Counted from the first letter of the stretch, positions 25,847 to 35,821 are shown. The stretch: 64,000 nucleotides of DNA from Pseudomonas guariconensis (GCF_900102675.1 NZ_FMYX01000017.1:34803-98802), one strand, 5' to 3'. Program-made: numbers and translations. The notes: generated by a model not told the origin, from the letters alone.

Positions 25847-26286
25847 GCCAGAGCCCTCCGCACGCCCTCGTCGATCACCTGGGACTTGTACGGGTTGCCG
25901 CCGTTCTCATGGATGATGATGCTCTCGACGAACACCCGCAGCGTGGCCGGGTCCTTGATGTTGATCGGGTCAGTGGTGCGCACGCCCAGGCGCTTGGCCA
26001 CGGCCAACGCGTAGGCATCGGTGTCGTTCTCGTTCGACGGTGCCCAGCGGTTGATGGTCTCTAGCACCGTGTCGATGCCCTTCCCGCCCACGCCTGGCAT
26101 GCCATCCTTGCCGCGGTAGGCAATGAGCAGTTTGCCCAGGGCGCGGATGCCGTTCTCGGGAGAGTCGAAGCGAGCGAAGCGCGGCTTGCTGGCTCCAAGC
26201 TCCAGACCCAGCTGGCCCACCCAGTCGTTGCGCGGGTTGAAATCGATGTTCCCGGGATTGTTGTTGCGGACGCCGCGTGCGGTCAT
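25843..26286 (-). CDS. Phage endolysin / lysozyme-like protein (structural protein P5-type)
   Basis: A 147-residue protein with the pattern TARGVRNNNPGNIDF, RFDSPENGIRALGKLL, TINRWAPSNENDTDAYALAVAKRLGV. It is widespread in Pseudomonas phages, often labelled a structural protein but resembling lysozyme-type muramidases. Placement directly before Rz/Rz1 makes it the endolysin. There is no signal peptide, so it needs a holin, and I see none in the prophage. The start at 26286 has GGAG 6 bases upstream; the longer frame to 26316 does not. Confidence 0.8.
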   Translation of the reverse strand: MTARGVRNNNPGNIDFNPRNDWVGQLGLELGASKPRFARFDSPENGIRALGKLLIAYRGKDGMPGVGGKGIDTVLETINRWAPSNENDTDAYALAVAKRLGVRTTDPINIKDPATLRVFVESIIIHENGGNPYKSQVIDEGVRRALA

Positions 26287-26355
26287 AGTTTTCTCCAGGC
26301 AAAAAAATACCGCCATCAGGCGGTTGTCTTCGTGGGCAAGCTGTCGTTCAGTCGA

Positions 26356-26760
26356 TCAGGCCGGTGGCACGGGCCAATCGACCGTCTCGGGATACCCCTC
26401 TTGCGTCTCGACGCGATTCAATGCGAGCCGGTATCGCTTCCAGGCCATGAGTGCAGCCTCCTCTGCTGCTGTCGCCTCGCCCAGGTCGGCAGCATCTTGC
26501 AGCGGCGCAATCCGCAACGTTGCAAACGACAGCAAGCCGTCACGCTGCGCTTTGACCTGCGCCTCGATCTCCTCTGGCGTTTTTTCTGGCTCCGGTTCTG
26601 GCTCAGGCTCAGGAGGTGGAGCCACCTTGAAGCCGCCGTCGATGGTCACCACCAGCCCTTCGCACATGCCGTCGATGGCTTCCAGATACTGTGCCTCGGT
26701 GATTTCGACGAACCCTTCGGCAAAGTCACGCCGAACCTCGCCATTCGCTGCATAGGGCAT
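26356..26760 (-). CDS. Tail fibre assembly protein (Tfa-like)
   Basis: A 134-residue protein with an N-terminal domain (ITEAQYLEAIDGMCEGLVVTIDGGFKVAPP), a Pro-Glu repeat (PEPEPEPEPEK) and a helical C-terminus ending WDWPVPP-like (ETVDWPVPPA). This is the usual layout of chaperones encoded after phage tail fibres. Its start overlaps the stop of the tail fibre gene, consistent with coupled expression. Role inferred from layout and position. Confidence 0.78.
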   Translation of the reverse strand: MPYAANGEVRRDFAEGFVEITEAQYLEAIDGMCEGLVVTIDGGFKVAPPPEPEPEPEPEKTPEEIEAQVKAQRDGLLSFATLRIAPLQDAADLGEATAAEEAALMAWKRYRLALNRVETQEGYPETVDWPVPPA

Positions 26761-27701
26761 TACTTGATCCTCATGTAATAGGTGGCGCCGATGTTCTTGG
26801 GTCGGGTCTCGTTGCCCGTGCCCGCATCACCGGTCTGGAGGTTTGTGTTGTTTGCGGAACCGATGCCTACTCCGCCCGATGCCACGCCCACGGAGGAGGT
26901 CGCGGTACGCCCGACGTGGGAGTGCGTGACCATCTGATCGAATTCAAGCGTGCCCGCTGAGCCGGCACGAATGAACCGGCGCTCGGTGTTGATCAGGCTG
27001 ATCGTCCGCCCGTTGATGGGGCTGCCGGACAGGTTGATCACTGCGGTGGCCAGCACCAGCGGCGCCGAGCCCGACACGCTCTCTGAGGTCAGGATGCCCG
27101 TGTTGTAGTCATCGGCCGCTGTCAGCTTCACATACCGATAGCTTTTGTCCTTCGGCGGCTCAACCACCCCGGTAAGGTGGGTGAACAAGGGGATGGGCAC
27201 GCCAATTGGCTGGTAAGCCCACAGCTCGCCCAGGTCATCCGGGGCAGAACTGATGGACCGCCAGGTGTCGCCGAGATAGCCCTCGAACTGCCCGGTAGTG
27301 CTGTTGTAGCGGATCATGCCGTTGACGGCGGTAGAGGGTCGCTGAGCCGGCGTGCCACCCGGAAGGATGGCCGCACCGGTTGTCGTGGCTGCGTCCTTCT
27401 GCACGGTTGCGCCAAGCGCCTCGTCCAGGCCATCCACCTCCTCAGTCGGGATCTTGAACAGTTCGGAGGTGGTTGGGTTCAGGCTGCGCAGGACCAGATC
27501 GGCCTGGCCATCGTGGAGCACGACGTCCCACTGCTCGGTGGTGACCTCCTTGAGCCACAGCATGCCGGCCTGCACATAGGGTGGGCGCGAGATGCCGCGG
27601 TGCAATGAGTTCAGCGCATCGCGAAAATTGTTCAGGTCAATCGCGAGCTGCGACCCGCTCTTTGCGTTGGGGTCCATTGCACCCCAATCGAATTGGCTCA
27701 T
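26760..27701 (-). CDS. Phage tail fibre protein
   Basis: A 313-residue protein. The N-terminal ~130 residues are typical of lambdoid and Mu-like side-fibre proteins (LNNFRDALNSLHRGISRPPYVQAG, LWLKEVTTEQW, DVVLHDGQADLVLRSLN), then come a repeat-like linker (MIRYNSTTGQFEGYLG) and a Gly/Ser/Thr-rich tip (THSHVGRTATSSVG, ending GATYYMRIK) with the His-containing motif common in fibre tips. It would bind a host receptor. It lies 10 bases downstream of gene J and overlaps its assembly chaperone. Confidence 0.85.
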   Translation of the reverse strand: MSQFDWGAMDPNAKSGSQLAIDLNNFRDALNSLHRGISRPPYVQAGMLWLKEVTTEQWDVVLHDGQADLVLRSLNPTTSELFKIPTEEVDGLDEALGATVQKDAATTTGAAILPGGTPAQRPSTAVNGMIRYNSTTGQFEGYLGDTWRSISSAPDDLGELWAYQPIGVPIPLFTHLTGVVEPPKDKSYRYVKLTAADDYNTGILTSESVSGSAPLVLATAVINLSGSPINGRTISLINTERRFIRAGSAGTLEFDQMVTHSHVGRTATSSVGVASGGVGIGSANNTNLQTGDAGTGNETRPKNIGATYYMRIK

Positions 27702-27710
27702 AGGTACTCC

Positions 27711-30700
27711 TTAGATCCGCCGGCCATAGCCCTTGGCGAGATAGTCAAATGTGCGCGCAACCCCGTTGCCGGCACTGTCGAAGAACCGGACGTCGAAGCC
27801 GCTGTCGTCGATGTTGGTGACCAGTTTGCGATCCCCCACGCTCAGGCCCTGCGCATCCACGGCCAGGGCAGGACGCACCATGAAGGCGGGGGCAAAGCTG
27901 ATCCGCACCCCTCCGGCCGGGCACAGCAAGTCATTGGCACCGGCAACGCGGTCAGGCATGTCAATGACGATGCGCATCTGGCTGACGCTCGGGGTCACCG
28001 CCGGCGCATAGCTGCGCAGATGCAGGCGGAAGCGGAACGCCCGCGCCGTGTGCTCGCCAATGGTCAGCGGGGCCCAGGGGGTCCAATCCGTCGGCGCCGC
28101 TGGCTGCGGAGTACTGCTTTGCGAAACCTCCAGCGTCAGCCCCCATTGGCCGGGATCGACATCGGATAGCCGGTCGATCGACGCCAGGGTGACCCAGCTC
28201 GCCATGGTGCCAAGGATGTCAAAGCCAAAGGCCAGAACTTCGCTGGTGAGGCGCGCGGTGTAGACGTGGCCCATGTCGACGATTTCGTCGGCGTAGTACC
28301 AGCCCTCCTCCTTGAGTCCCGACGTGCCATAGGCCATGGTCACGACCTCGGCTAGCGTTGCCCAGTCTGAGAGTGTGTCCTGGCTGTCCAGCTGCAATTG
28401 CCCGAGCGACACGCTGACATCCATCCGCTCGCCCGGCCAGGCCGGGCCCTCCTCCACCACCTCGACGGCGTTGTAGCTGTCCAGGTCGGCGATTTCCGAG
28501 GTACCCGATACAGCATTCAGGCTATAGACATCACTGGTGTCTACTGCGCGCACCAGGTAGGTACCGCGGCGAGCCGGCAGGGTTGCCGTGTTGACCCCCG
28601 CCGAAACGCGATCGATCACCACCTGGGCGCTGGCCCAGGTCGCCCCAGCCAAAGCCGGGCTGTAGCGAACCTCATAATGGTCAAGGTCAAGGTCAGGAAC
28701 CGGTGGCCACCACAGTGTCAGCTGTCCGGCGTTGACCGTCAGCCGCAGGTCGGCGATATCGGCAGGAGGCCGCAGCAGGCCCTGCAGCGACACGGTCAGG
28801 CTGGCCCAGGGCGAGCGCAGGCCGGTGATAGCCATCGAGCGGACGCGGATCTTGTACTCGCCCGGGTTGGTGTCCTGCATTTCCGCCGTCACGCCGGACT
28901 GCATGCTCAGCGGACCGTAGTCGCTTTCGCCGGGGCGCCAGACCTGAAACTCATACAGCGTGATCCGGGGATCGCTGGGCGGAGTGACCGAAATTGACGC
29001 GCCCGATCTCACCGCCACGCCGGCACGGTACAGGTACTCGTCAACCGCGAGGTTGATCGGCGCCGGCAGCGGTCCGGTTGGGATCAGCGAGGTATCCCGC
29101 TCAGGCAGGTTCAGGTTCAGCTCGACGCGGGCGTATTTGTCAGGGTCGTGCTCGACTGCCGTCACCTGGTACTGGGCGCCCTCCTTCTCCGATACGCCGA
29201 CAACCCGGAACAGCTCAGGCTCAACGGAAAGATTCGACAGCACCCACATCGCCGCTACCACGGGGACGGCGCTCAGTGGCTCGATCAGCGTGACGACGTT
29301 TCCAGTGAAGGCCTGCACCTGGCGTCTTTCGATCACGCCGGTTGGCAGCATCACATCAATGAACCAGTCAAACCCAACGATCTCGTCGGGCACTTTGTCG
29401 AGCTGCAGTTCCGACAGCCCCGGAACCCGAACACGCCCACTCAAGCGTGCGCCAGCCTGTGAGGGATCTGACACGGCAATGATGTCGCCTGGGCGCAGGT
29501 CGGCATGGTCGACGCCCGCGGTGTAGCTGATGGTTTCGGTTTCGGCGCGCTCGCTGTAAAGCAGCCAGCGGCCGAGCCGGTGCGCCTGGCCGCGTGACGT
29601 ACAACCGAACGCCGTCACATCCAGCTGCCGCCATCCAAACTCCCGGATGGCGGCAGCGTCTTCCACGACCTCGACTTGCTTCTTGTAGCCGTCCTGAGGG
29701 TCGTTCCAACTCACCAGCGCAGCCGAATGGCGCTCCCGCAGGCCGGTACCGACCCGCTCGAACTCACCGTTGATGACGTTGGCCGGTGACACCAGCTTGA
29801 CCGGATCGTTTGGCATGTCCGCCACGGCCACCGCCGAATTGCTGCCCCAGTACGTCATGCCACGAAATGCACTGGCCAACTGATTCAGGGCGTTGATCGC
29901 CTCAACCTGCTCGGCCAGCACGGTGTTGACGGTGAAGCGCGGCTCCATCTTGCCGTAGCCGTTGGGCACCAATTCGTCGCAGTATTGGGCGATCTGGTAG
30001 AGCGACCACTTGTCGACGCTTTCCAGGCCAGCCCCGTAACGGGGATGGGTTGCAAGGTCCAGGTAGATCCAGGCGGGGTTGTCCGTCCAGGCCAGCTTGT
30101 AGGTGCCATCCCAAAGCCCGGTGTACGCCCGCGTGACCGGGTTGTAGTTCGTAGGCACACGAATGATGCGGCCTTTCACGTCATAGGCACGAGACGGGAT
30201 TTCGGAACCGAACTGGCGCGCGTCGACCGTAAGGCCGATCAAGGCGCTGTCCGGGTACATCATCCGAGCCTCGATGATTTCGGTGTAACTGGCCCAATAG
30301 GTATCGTTCTGGACCGTGGCGGTGCCGTCTGGCGTCTGCCGGGTCACGCGGACTGTCCAGGGCCCTACGCCATCCAGGTAGATGCGCTGCTGCTTCTCGT
30401 AGGGCGAATTGGTCTTGCCACTGAAAATGATCATCGCCGAACTGACCCAGGGGCCATTGCTCGGTCTTACCTCGACCAGCAGTTGCGCGTATGAACCGTT
30501 GATATCGCCGGTCTTGGGATCCTGACTGGATAACGCAGGCGCGCGGACCTTGATACGGATCGAGTTCGCTTGAAGGTTCGTGATGGCCCGCACCAGAGGC
30601 ATGCCCGCCTTGATCTGGGTCGATACATCGACCTCGCTCTCGACGACAGAAAAGCCAGGAATCGGCGCCTGTATGGCCTCGCCGGTTCGGGTGGTCACCG

Positions 30701-30926
30701 TCACCCCGGAGAAGTTGAAACTGCCGTCTGCGGCCTGCAGCGGGGTATCGTCGAGAAACACCGACTTGAGCCCATTCACCAAGCCAACGATCGGCCCCTC
30801 TCCCAACAGGTCGATAATCCGTGCCGTTGCAGCGGATCGCAGCGTGTTCGGCGCCTCGACTGGCGTCCTCGACGAGCCGCCACCACCGCCCTTGCCGCCA
30901 CCTTTGGCGCCGTGGATGTTGTCCAT
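27711..30926 (-). CDS. J: Tail tip / host specificity protein J
   Basis: A 1071-residue protein equivalent to lambda gpJ. The N-terminus begins with a Gly-rich stretch (AKGGGKGGGGGSS) and TPVEAPNTLRSAATARIIDLLGEGPIVGLVNG, a J-family hallmark; a central tip-attachment domain follows, then at least two fibronectin type III modules (about 650-840) and a C-terminal region that would contact the receptor. It appears full length. It overlaps gene I by one base (TAATG). Confidence 0.93.
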   Translation of the reverse strand: MDNIHGAKGGGKGGGGGSSRTPVEAPNTLRSAATARIIDLLGEGPIVGLVNGLKSVFLDDTPLQAADGSFNFSGVTVTTRTGEAIQAPIPGFSVVESEVDVSTQIKAGMPLVRAITNLQANSIRIKVRAPALSSQDPKTGDINGSYAQLLVEVRPSNGPWVSSAMIIFSGKTNSPYEKQQRIYLDGVGPWTVRVTRQTPDGTATVQNDTYWASYTEIIEARMMYPDSALIGLTVDARQFGSEIPSRAYDVKGRIIRVPTNYNPVTRAYTGLWDGTYKLAWTDNPAWIYLDLATHPRYGAGLESVDKWSLYQIAQYCDELVPNGYGKMEPRFTVNTVLAEQVEAINALNQLASAFRGMTYWGSNSAVAVADMPNDPVKLVSPANVINGEFERVGTGLRERHSAALVSWNDPQDGYKKQVEVVEDAAAIREFGWRQLDVTAFGCTSRGQAHRLGRWLLYSERAETETISYTAGVDHADLRPGDIIAVSDPSQAGARLSGRVRVPGLSELQLDKVPDEIVGFDWFIDVMLPTGVIERRQVQAFTGNVVTLIEPLSAVPVVAAMWVLSNLSVEPELFRVVGVSEKEGAQYQVTAVEHDPDKYARVELNLNLPERDTSLIPTGPLPAPINLAVDEYLYRAGVAVRSGASISVTPPSDPRITLYEFQVWRPGESDYGPLSMQSGVTAEMQDTNPGEYKIRVRSMAITGLRSPWASLTVSLQGLLRPPADIADLRLTVNAGQLTLWWPPVPDLDLDHYEVRYSPALAGATWASAQVVIDRVSAGVNTATLPARRGTYLVRAVDTSDVYSLNAVSGTSEIADLDSYNAVEVVEEGPAWPGERMDVSVSLGQLQLDSQDTLSDWATLAEVVTMAYGTSGLKEEGWYYADEIVDMGHVYTARLTSEVLAFGFDILGTMASWVTLASIDRLSDVDPGQWGLTLEVSQSSTPQPAAPTDWTPWAPLTIGEHTARAFRFRLHLRSYAPAVTPSVSQMRIVIDMPDRVAGANDLLCPAGGVRISFAPAFMVRPALAVDAQGLSVGDRKLVTNIDDSGFDVRFFDSAGNGVARTFDYLAKGYGRRI

Positions 30927-31480
30927 TACACCTCCTCGGCGGTCAGCCCAGCGCTGACCACAATAGAGCCGGTCCTGACCCGGCCATAGATCACCGGTAC
31001 CGGCAGGCCCTGGGTGCTGGTGTTGGTGGGCCCGTCGAACAGGAACGACGGGCGTTCATCTGCTGACTCGCGTCCGGCGTAGTCGTTGCTCTTCGGGGTT
31101 TGACTGAACAAGCTTGTGACCCCGCCCGTGGTCTTGTTGAAACCCTTCTTGACCATGCCGTAGTTGCCGGTCATCACGCCCCAGACGACCATAGAGATGC
31201 CGGAAACGATGTTCATCACGCCGCCGGCGCCCTCGATTGCCGGCAGGATATGGACCTCATCAGCGGCGCCCAGGGCAACCACCAGACCTTCCTCGGCCAA
31301 GGACTCGCCCTGCTCGAGCGGGCCGCGCAGTACATGCCAGTGGCCGGCCTCCAGCGCTTCGCGGAAGCCCGGCAGTTGCACCAGCAGCGCACGCACTGCT
31401 TCGGCCGGATCGCGCACGTCCAAACGAAAAGGGCCCCCGAATTGGGAGCCCAGTGCGCCGTGCAGATGGATGGTCTTCAT
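30926..31480 (-). CDS. I: Tail assembly protein I
   Basis: A 184-residue lambda gpI-like protein. An N-terminal ubiquitin-like domain (KTIHLHGALGSQFGGPFRLDVRDPAEAVRALL) is followed by a hydrophobic Gly-rich segment (GAGGVMNIVSGISMVVWGVM) and a C-terminal part with LPVPVIYGRVRTGSIVVSAGL. It acts in tail-tip assembly. It overlaps K by four bases (ATGA) and J by one, so the block is translationally coupled. Confidence 0.9.
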   Translation of the reverse strand: MKTIHLHGALGSQFGGPFRLDVRDPAEAVRALLVQLPGFREALEAGHWHVLRGPLEQGESLAEEGLVVALGAADEVHILPAIEGAGGVMNIVSGISMVVWGVMTGNYGMVKKGFNKTTGGVTSLFSQTPKSNDYAGRESADERPSFLFDGPTNTSTQGLPVPVIYGRVRTGSIVVSAGLTAEEV

Positions 31481-32199
31481 CGTGACTCATGCCTCAACCA
31501 AAGGATGATGTGCGGCAGCCAGCGGCCGATCGGCTCGCGCCGGGACAGCTGGGCGGCGTCTACGGGGTCACTCCCGCTTGGGTGGTGCAGCGCGAGACCG
31601 TGCTCGAGTAGCACCCCGCCGTGGTTCGGTACCGGTGAGCGCAGTTGAGCAATCCACATGTCGCCCGGCAGAGCCTCGGCTTGCTCGATGCGGCGGAAGC
31701 CCGCGGGCGCGATGCCATCTCGGTACAAGTCGCCGCCGTTCAGCCACCACTCCCAGTCCCGCGGGAACTCGATCAGGTCGATGCCCAGCTCCAGGCGATA
31801 GTAGTCGCGGATCAGTGCGTAGCAGTCGGTGACGCCGTGGCGAAACCCACGCCCCACCAACGGGGTGCGCTCGACCTGATCGCCGAACCAGACAGGCTCG
31901 GTGGCCCGCTCGCCATCCGTGGCCACGATGCCCCACGGCACACCGCTGGCCGCCTGCCCACGCATGTCTGCGGCGCTCGGGCAGGCCGGATAGTCGGGGT
32001 GGCTATGCACCACCGCCAGCAGGCCACGCGCCACGGCAGCCGCCATCGTGCGCTTGTCGACCTGGAACGTCTTGGTGGGCTCGGCGGCGATGTTCTTCAC
32101 CCGCCGGCACTCGCCCGGGGTGATCAGCCAGACCGCTTCCTGTGGGTAGCTGGCAATGGCCTCGCGCTGTAGCTGTTCCGTGTACTTCTCGAACATCAC
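31477..32199 (-). CDS. K: Tail assembly protein K (JAB + NlpC/P60)
   Basis: A 240-residue protein with two domains, as in lambda gpK. The N-terminal JAB/Mov34 metalloprotease-like domain carries VVHSHPDYPACPSAADM (HxH plus the downstream S/D). The C-terminal NlpC/P60 cysteine peptidase domain has TDCYALIRDYY (catalytic Cys) and PNHGGVLLE (catalytic His). It probably processes tail-tip components or cuts peptidoglycan. ATGA overlaps join it to L upstream and I downstream. Confidence 0.92.
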   Translation of the reverse strand: MMFEKYTEQLQREAIASYPQEAVWLITPGECRRVKNIAAEPTKTFQVDKRTMAAAVARGLLAVVHSHPDYPACPSAADMRGQAASGVPWGIVATDGERATEPVWFGDQVERTPLVGRGFRHGVTDCYALIRDYYRLELGIDLIEFPRDWEWWLNGGDLYRDGIAPAGFRRIEQAEALPGDMWIAQLRSPVPNHGGVLLEHGLALHHPSGSDPVDAAQLSRREPIGRWLPHIILWLRHESR

Positions 32200-32903
32200 C
32201 GATACCTCGCCACACCTGGGAACCCGTAAAACGGGAGATTGCCGTAGATGCCAAAACGCAGCTTGCAGTCGGAGAGCCGCTTACCGCACCGGTCAGCCCC
32301 GCGATCCGCGCTTGCGCCGCTCTCCGTCCACTCGCCAGTACCGGCATAAGGACAGGTCACCCCTTCGTAGCGATACTGGGTGCCATCCCACCACCGGTAC
32401 CGGTGCGTGCAGGTGTCGCGCAGGACCTGGCGGGCCGGGATCATCCGGCCCTCCTGGTCCATCTGCACCGACAGCTCGAACTGAATCTGCGTGCGGTTCT
32501 GCCGGGCCTTGCGCTCGATCACGTAGTAGTCGATCGGGAACAAGGCGTCGGGGTCAGGATCACTGCCATCATCCAGGTGCTTGCGGTAGGTGCGCTTGCG
32601 CCGCACCGGGGCGCCCACCAGGTCGTTGGCTGACATCACCAGCGACAGGAAAGCCAGGTCCTGGGCTGCCAGCAAAAGAGTCGGGCGCGGCAGAGTGCCC
32701 TGCCCGTTCCACTCGAAGCCCTCGGCCTGGATTGGGAACGGCAGGTACTGCACGCCACCGAAGCGGATCGGCTGACCGTCCACCGCCGCCGTGGCGAAGT
32801 GCATGACCTCACCGCCGTACTGGGTCGCGTCGATCTCGAACATCTGCACGATCGCATCCTGCTCCAGGCGCTGCATGTCCGTCGCGATGATCTCGGGCGT
32901 CAT
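32196..32903 (-). CDS. L: Minor tail protein L
   Basis: A 235-residue lambda gpL-like protein. The N-terminal domain (LEQDAIVQMFEIDATQYGGEVMHFA) is typical, and the C-terminal half carries spaced cysteines (DTCTHRYRWWDG, GVTCPYAGTGEW, RCGKRLSDCKLRFG), matching the iron-sulfur-binding motif of gpL in the tail tip. It overlaps K and M by ATGA. Confidence 0.92.
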   Translation of the reverse strand: MTPEIIATDMQRLEQDAIVQMFEIDATQYGGEVMHFATAAVDGQPIRFGGVQYLPFPIQAEGFEWNGQGTLPRPTLLLAAQDLAFLSLVMSANDLVGAPVRRKRTYRKHLDDGSDPDPDALFPIDYYVIERKARQNRTQIQFELSVQMDQEGRMIPARQVLRDTCTHRYRWWDGTQYRYEGVTCPYAGTGEWTESGASADRGADRCGKRLSDCKLRFGIYGNLPFYGFPGVARYR

Positions 32904-33247
32904 GGGTTCAGGTCCTCGATGAAGGTGGCAGTCAGGGTGTAGAGCCGGTAGGCGATGTGATTGACGACTGGGGGCTCGGCGCAGATAACCCGCAGATCAC
33001 CTTCGCCTGGGATCGTGCACTGAAATGCCTCAACCCCGCGGCGCGCGCTCAAGAAGTTACGGAGCGTGTCTTTCTGGCCAGCCTTCAGCGCGGTCCAGGT
33101 CAAATTCCAAGTGCGCCGAAACGGCTGCAGCCCGGCGACTCGACGAAGCTCGTAACCGTCACCGAACCCCGTCACATCACGCGCAAACGTGCCCGACGCC
33201 GTCAGACCGTAATCTGGCGGTCGGCCAATGTTGGGTAGCGTTTCCAT
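32900..33247 (-). CDS. M: Minor tail protein M
   Basis: A 115-residue lambda gpM-like protein (GFGDGYELRRVAGLQPFRRTWNLTWTAL, then RRGVEAFQCTIPGEGD), typical of DUF2163/gpM tail-tip components. It is the first complete gene after the truncated tape measure and lies 8 bases downstream of it. ATGA overlap with L. Confidence 0.9.
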   Translation of the reverse strand: METLPNIGRPPDYGLTASGTFARDVTGFGDGYELRRVAGLQPFRRTWNLTWTALKAGQKDTLRNFLSARRGVEAFQCTIPGEGDLRVICAEPPVVNHIAYRLYTLTATFIEDLNP

Positions 33248-33255
33248 TGAGTTTC

Positions 33256-34725
33256 CTACGCGAGCATGCCACCTGGGCGCTGCTGTTCTTGGATTATCTG
33301 CATGATCAGGTCGCGAACACCCTCGCCGGCCAACTGGCCCTGACGGCGCGCCTCGGCCTCGCTCATGCCTGGCTGCCCCTGCACGGAGACCTGGATCGGG
33401 ATGTTGAGGTCGCCGCGGCCGCGCTGGTCGGAGTCGCGATTGGATGCTGCCAGGTACCGCTTCAGGTCGCTGTTCGTCCGGCTATCCACGACCCGTTCAC
33501 CCTTATCGAGCAGCCATGTGCCTTCGCGCGGGATGTAGTCCATACCGTCGTGCGCCATACCGGCGACCGAGTTGATCATGGTCATGAAGCTGCCCGCCTG
33601 CCCCATGCTGGACGCCGCAGCAGCAGGAGCAGCGAGAGGCCCTACCAGTGGAATGGCAGCCGTCGAGGTGAAGGCGTTCAAGCCCGCCATGATCACCTGC
33701 GACGTACCCCATTGGATCAGCATGCGCAGAGCGGTCTCCGCAAACGTCGCCGTGAGGTCTGAAAACGAGAGCTTGCCGGTCTTCACGAAGTCAACGAGCG
33801 CGTCGTTCATGCCCGAGAAGGCTGTGGTGAAGGCCTGACGAGACTGACCGGCGAAGTCGTTGGCGTTCTCGTAGTAGGTCAAGAACGCCCCCTGCGCCCC
33901 CAGGGTCCAGTCGCGCTGGGCATCATCAACATCCTGGTAGTACCGATCCTGCATGGCCAGCCTGTCGCTCAATGCCTGGCGGAGGGCAGCAGTCTCTTTG
34001 TCGTACAGACTCTGACTGATGCGCCCTTCGTTGTGCTGCTGCTCGAGGTTGTCCAGCTGCTGCTGGTACTGCTGCTCGATGTTGAGACGTTCTTGCATGC
34101 GCTGGCGCGAAACGTCGCCCATGCCCATGCCGGCTAGATTGCTTTCCAACACCGCCGAGGCCCGCTGCAGTTGACTGTTCAAGTTGGCTTGGAACGCCGA
34201 CAGCTTCTGCGCTTCCTCGGTGGCCACCTTGCGCAGCTGCATCTCGCGCTCAAGGGCTGCGTTCTTCTTCAACTGAGCAGTGATCAGATCCTGGCTGGCC
34301 AGCAGCGACCGTTGATCGGCAGTCAGCACCTGCTTGCCCTTGATATCGGCCAGTTGCTGTTCCCAGCGCACCAGGGCCTGACCAGCCTCGCCCAGCTTCT
34401 GCATCTCTCCAACCTGGGCGCCGATAAGGCCATTCTGCTGCTGGAGCACTGAGTACTGCTGGCGGGCCTGATCGAGAGCCTTGGTTCCGGCGTCTTCGCG
34501 GTAGGCGGGTCCCTTGCGTTCGGGGTTATCCTTAAACTGCTCACGAGCAGCGTCGCGCAGCTGGTTCAGCTCGGCCTCGGTGTACACACGCCCGCCGTCG
34601 CCAAGTGCCGACTTCCTGGCCAGCTCGTCGATCTCTTTGAGCCGCTTGGCCAGCTTTTCCTGGTTGCTCGCCGTCGTGCGCAACTGGCTGGGCTTGTAGG
34701 TGCCCAGCGTGTACTGCAGGCGGTC
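33256..34725 (-). pseudogene. H: Tail tape-measure protein, N-terminal part deleted
   Basis: About 490 codons of the C-terminal part of a lambda gpH-type tape measure remain. They show a long coiled coil (EKLAKRLKEIDELARKSALG through EQQHNEGRISQSLYDKE) and the conserved C-terminal region (YENANDFAGQSRQAFTTAFSGM, MLIQWGTSQVIMAGLNAF, MAHDGMDYIPREGTWLLDKGERVV). Intact homologues are roughly twice as long and begin with a hydrophobic N-terminal half, absent here. Upstream the frame runs directly into terL sequence in another frame near 34725. A TTG at 34683 could allow translation of the fragment, but no tail could be built around it. Confidence 0.9.
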
Positions 34726-34727
34726 AC

Positions 34728-35429
34728 GTAGGCGTGGTAGATCGACCCGGAGTTCAGGTTGACGAACTGGCCGTTCAGGTACGCCAGGATCAACTGGGCT
34801 GGATACGACTCCATCAGCGACGGGATGTAGTCAGGCGGCAGGTTCAGCTCGTTGTCGAACGTGCTGGCCTGCACCAGGCCGTACATGCCTTGCAGGGCTG
34901 GCTTCTCGCGCAGCTGCTTCACGAACTGCTGATAAACGAACTTGAACCCCTCGGGGGTTGTCGTCACATCCACGCCGTTCTTCAGCCCAGGCACGTTGTA
35001 GCGCATCCGGGCAATGATCTTGCGCCAGGCGTGCTCGGCCTTGAGCGCGGGCAGAACATCGAGCTCATCGACCAGGGCGTGCCCGATCTTGAATCCGACG
35101 ATGGTCTGCGGCTTCTCCATCGAGCGGCAAATGGTCGTGCTGCGGTACTGGCCACCGCTGTAGAACTCGACCTCCTTGTCGCTCTCCTTCGTCTTGACCT
35201 TCAGGCCCCAGTCGAAGGCGACTTCCTCGATGGTAGGGAAGAAGATGTCGCGGATCTGCGGGTAAGTCGGCGCGAAGTAGCCGGAGTCGATCCGGGGCCA
35301 CTCCCACACGTGCTTGCACAGCGCCGCGCAGCCCACCCAGGTCTTGCCAGAGCCGAACCCGGCCACGAACCCGCGGAACTTGTTCTCCATACGGAGGAAG
35401 CTGGCCTGGGGCACGTTAAGTGACGGCAT
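34728..35429 (-). pseudogene. terL: Terminase large subunit, ATPase part only
   Basis: From the ATG at 35429 (AGGA 7 bases upstream) the frame encodes about 234 residues of a TerL ATPase: MPSLNVPQASFLRM, Walker A GFGSGKTW, and HALVDELDVLP as Walker B. Homology stops after LNSGSIYHAY, just where the nuclease domain should begin; beyond 34728 the same frame reads the tape-measure gene out of phase for about 54 codons to 34566. The nuclease half, portal, protease, capsid, connector and tail-tube genes are all missing at this joint. Confidence 0.9.
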
Positions 35430-35820
35430 CAGGCTTCCTCGCATCCACCACATCGACCTGCACCCGAGTAGGTGACACGTTGTCGTGGGGATTCTCGTTC
35501 TTGGTCTGGCGGTTCACGTAGACATCGCCGACCTCTTTGGCCGCCTGCTCCAGCAGCTGGGCAGTCAGGGCCATGTTCTTCATGTTCTCGGCCTTCTCGG
35601 CCATCCGCCCAAGCACACGAAGCCGGAATGCCCGGTTGGCAATGGGGATTTCGGATGTCTCCTCGCGGAACCGCTTACGGGTGTCCTCGAATAGCGTTCG
35701 CCATTTGGCCGCCAGGTTCGCTCCAGCACGCTTGGTTGGGTCGTGCTGCTCGACCTGCTGGCGGGTCACATCGATGTCGAATTCTTGCTTGACGGCTTGT
35801 GAGACCTGGGTAGGCGTGTC
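35416..35820 (-). pseudogene. terS: Terminase small subunit (DUF2280-like), 5' end deleted
   Basis: About 133 codons match DUF2280-type small terminases: DTPTQVSQAVKQEFDIDVTRQQVEQHDPTKRA with the helix-turn-helix, then KWRTLFEDTRKRF, SEIPIANRAFRLRVLGRMA and ALTAQLLEQAAKEVGD. The first ~15-18 residues, including the native start, are missing; upstream of about 35820 the frame is out-of-phase ninB sequence. Internal GTG codons might still allow translation. The stop overlaps the terL start. Confidence 0.82.
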
Positions 35821-35821
35821 A

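Noticed and set aside
25334..33247. Tailocin (phage-tail bacteriocin) interpretation of the tail/lysis block
   Set aside because: There is no tail tube, no sheath, and the tape measure is truncated and joined out of frame; a particle could not be built.
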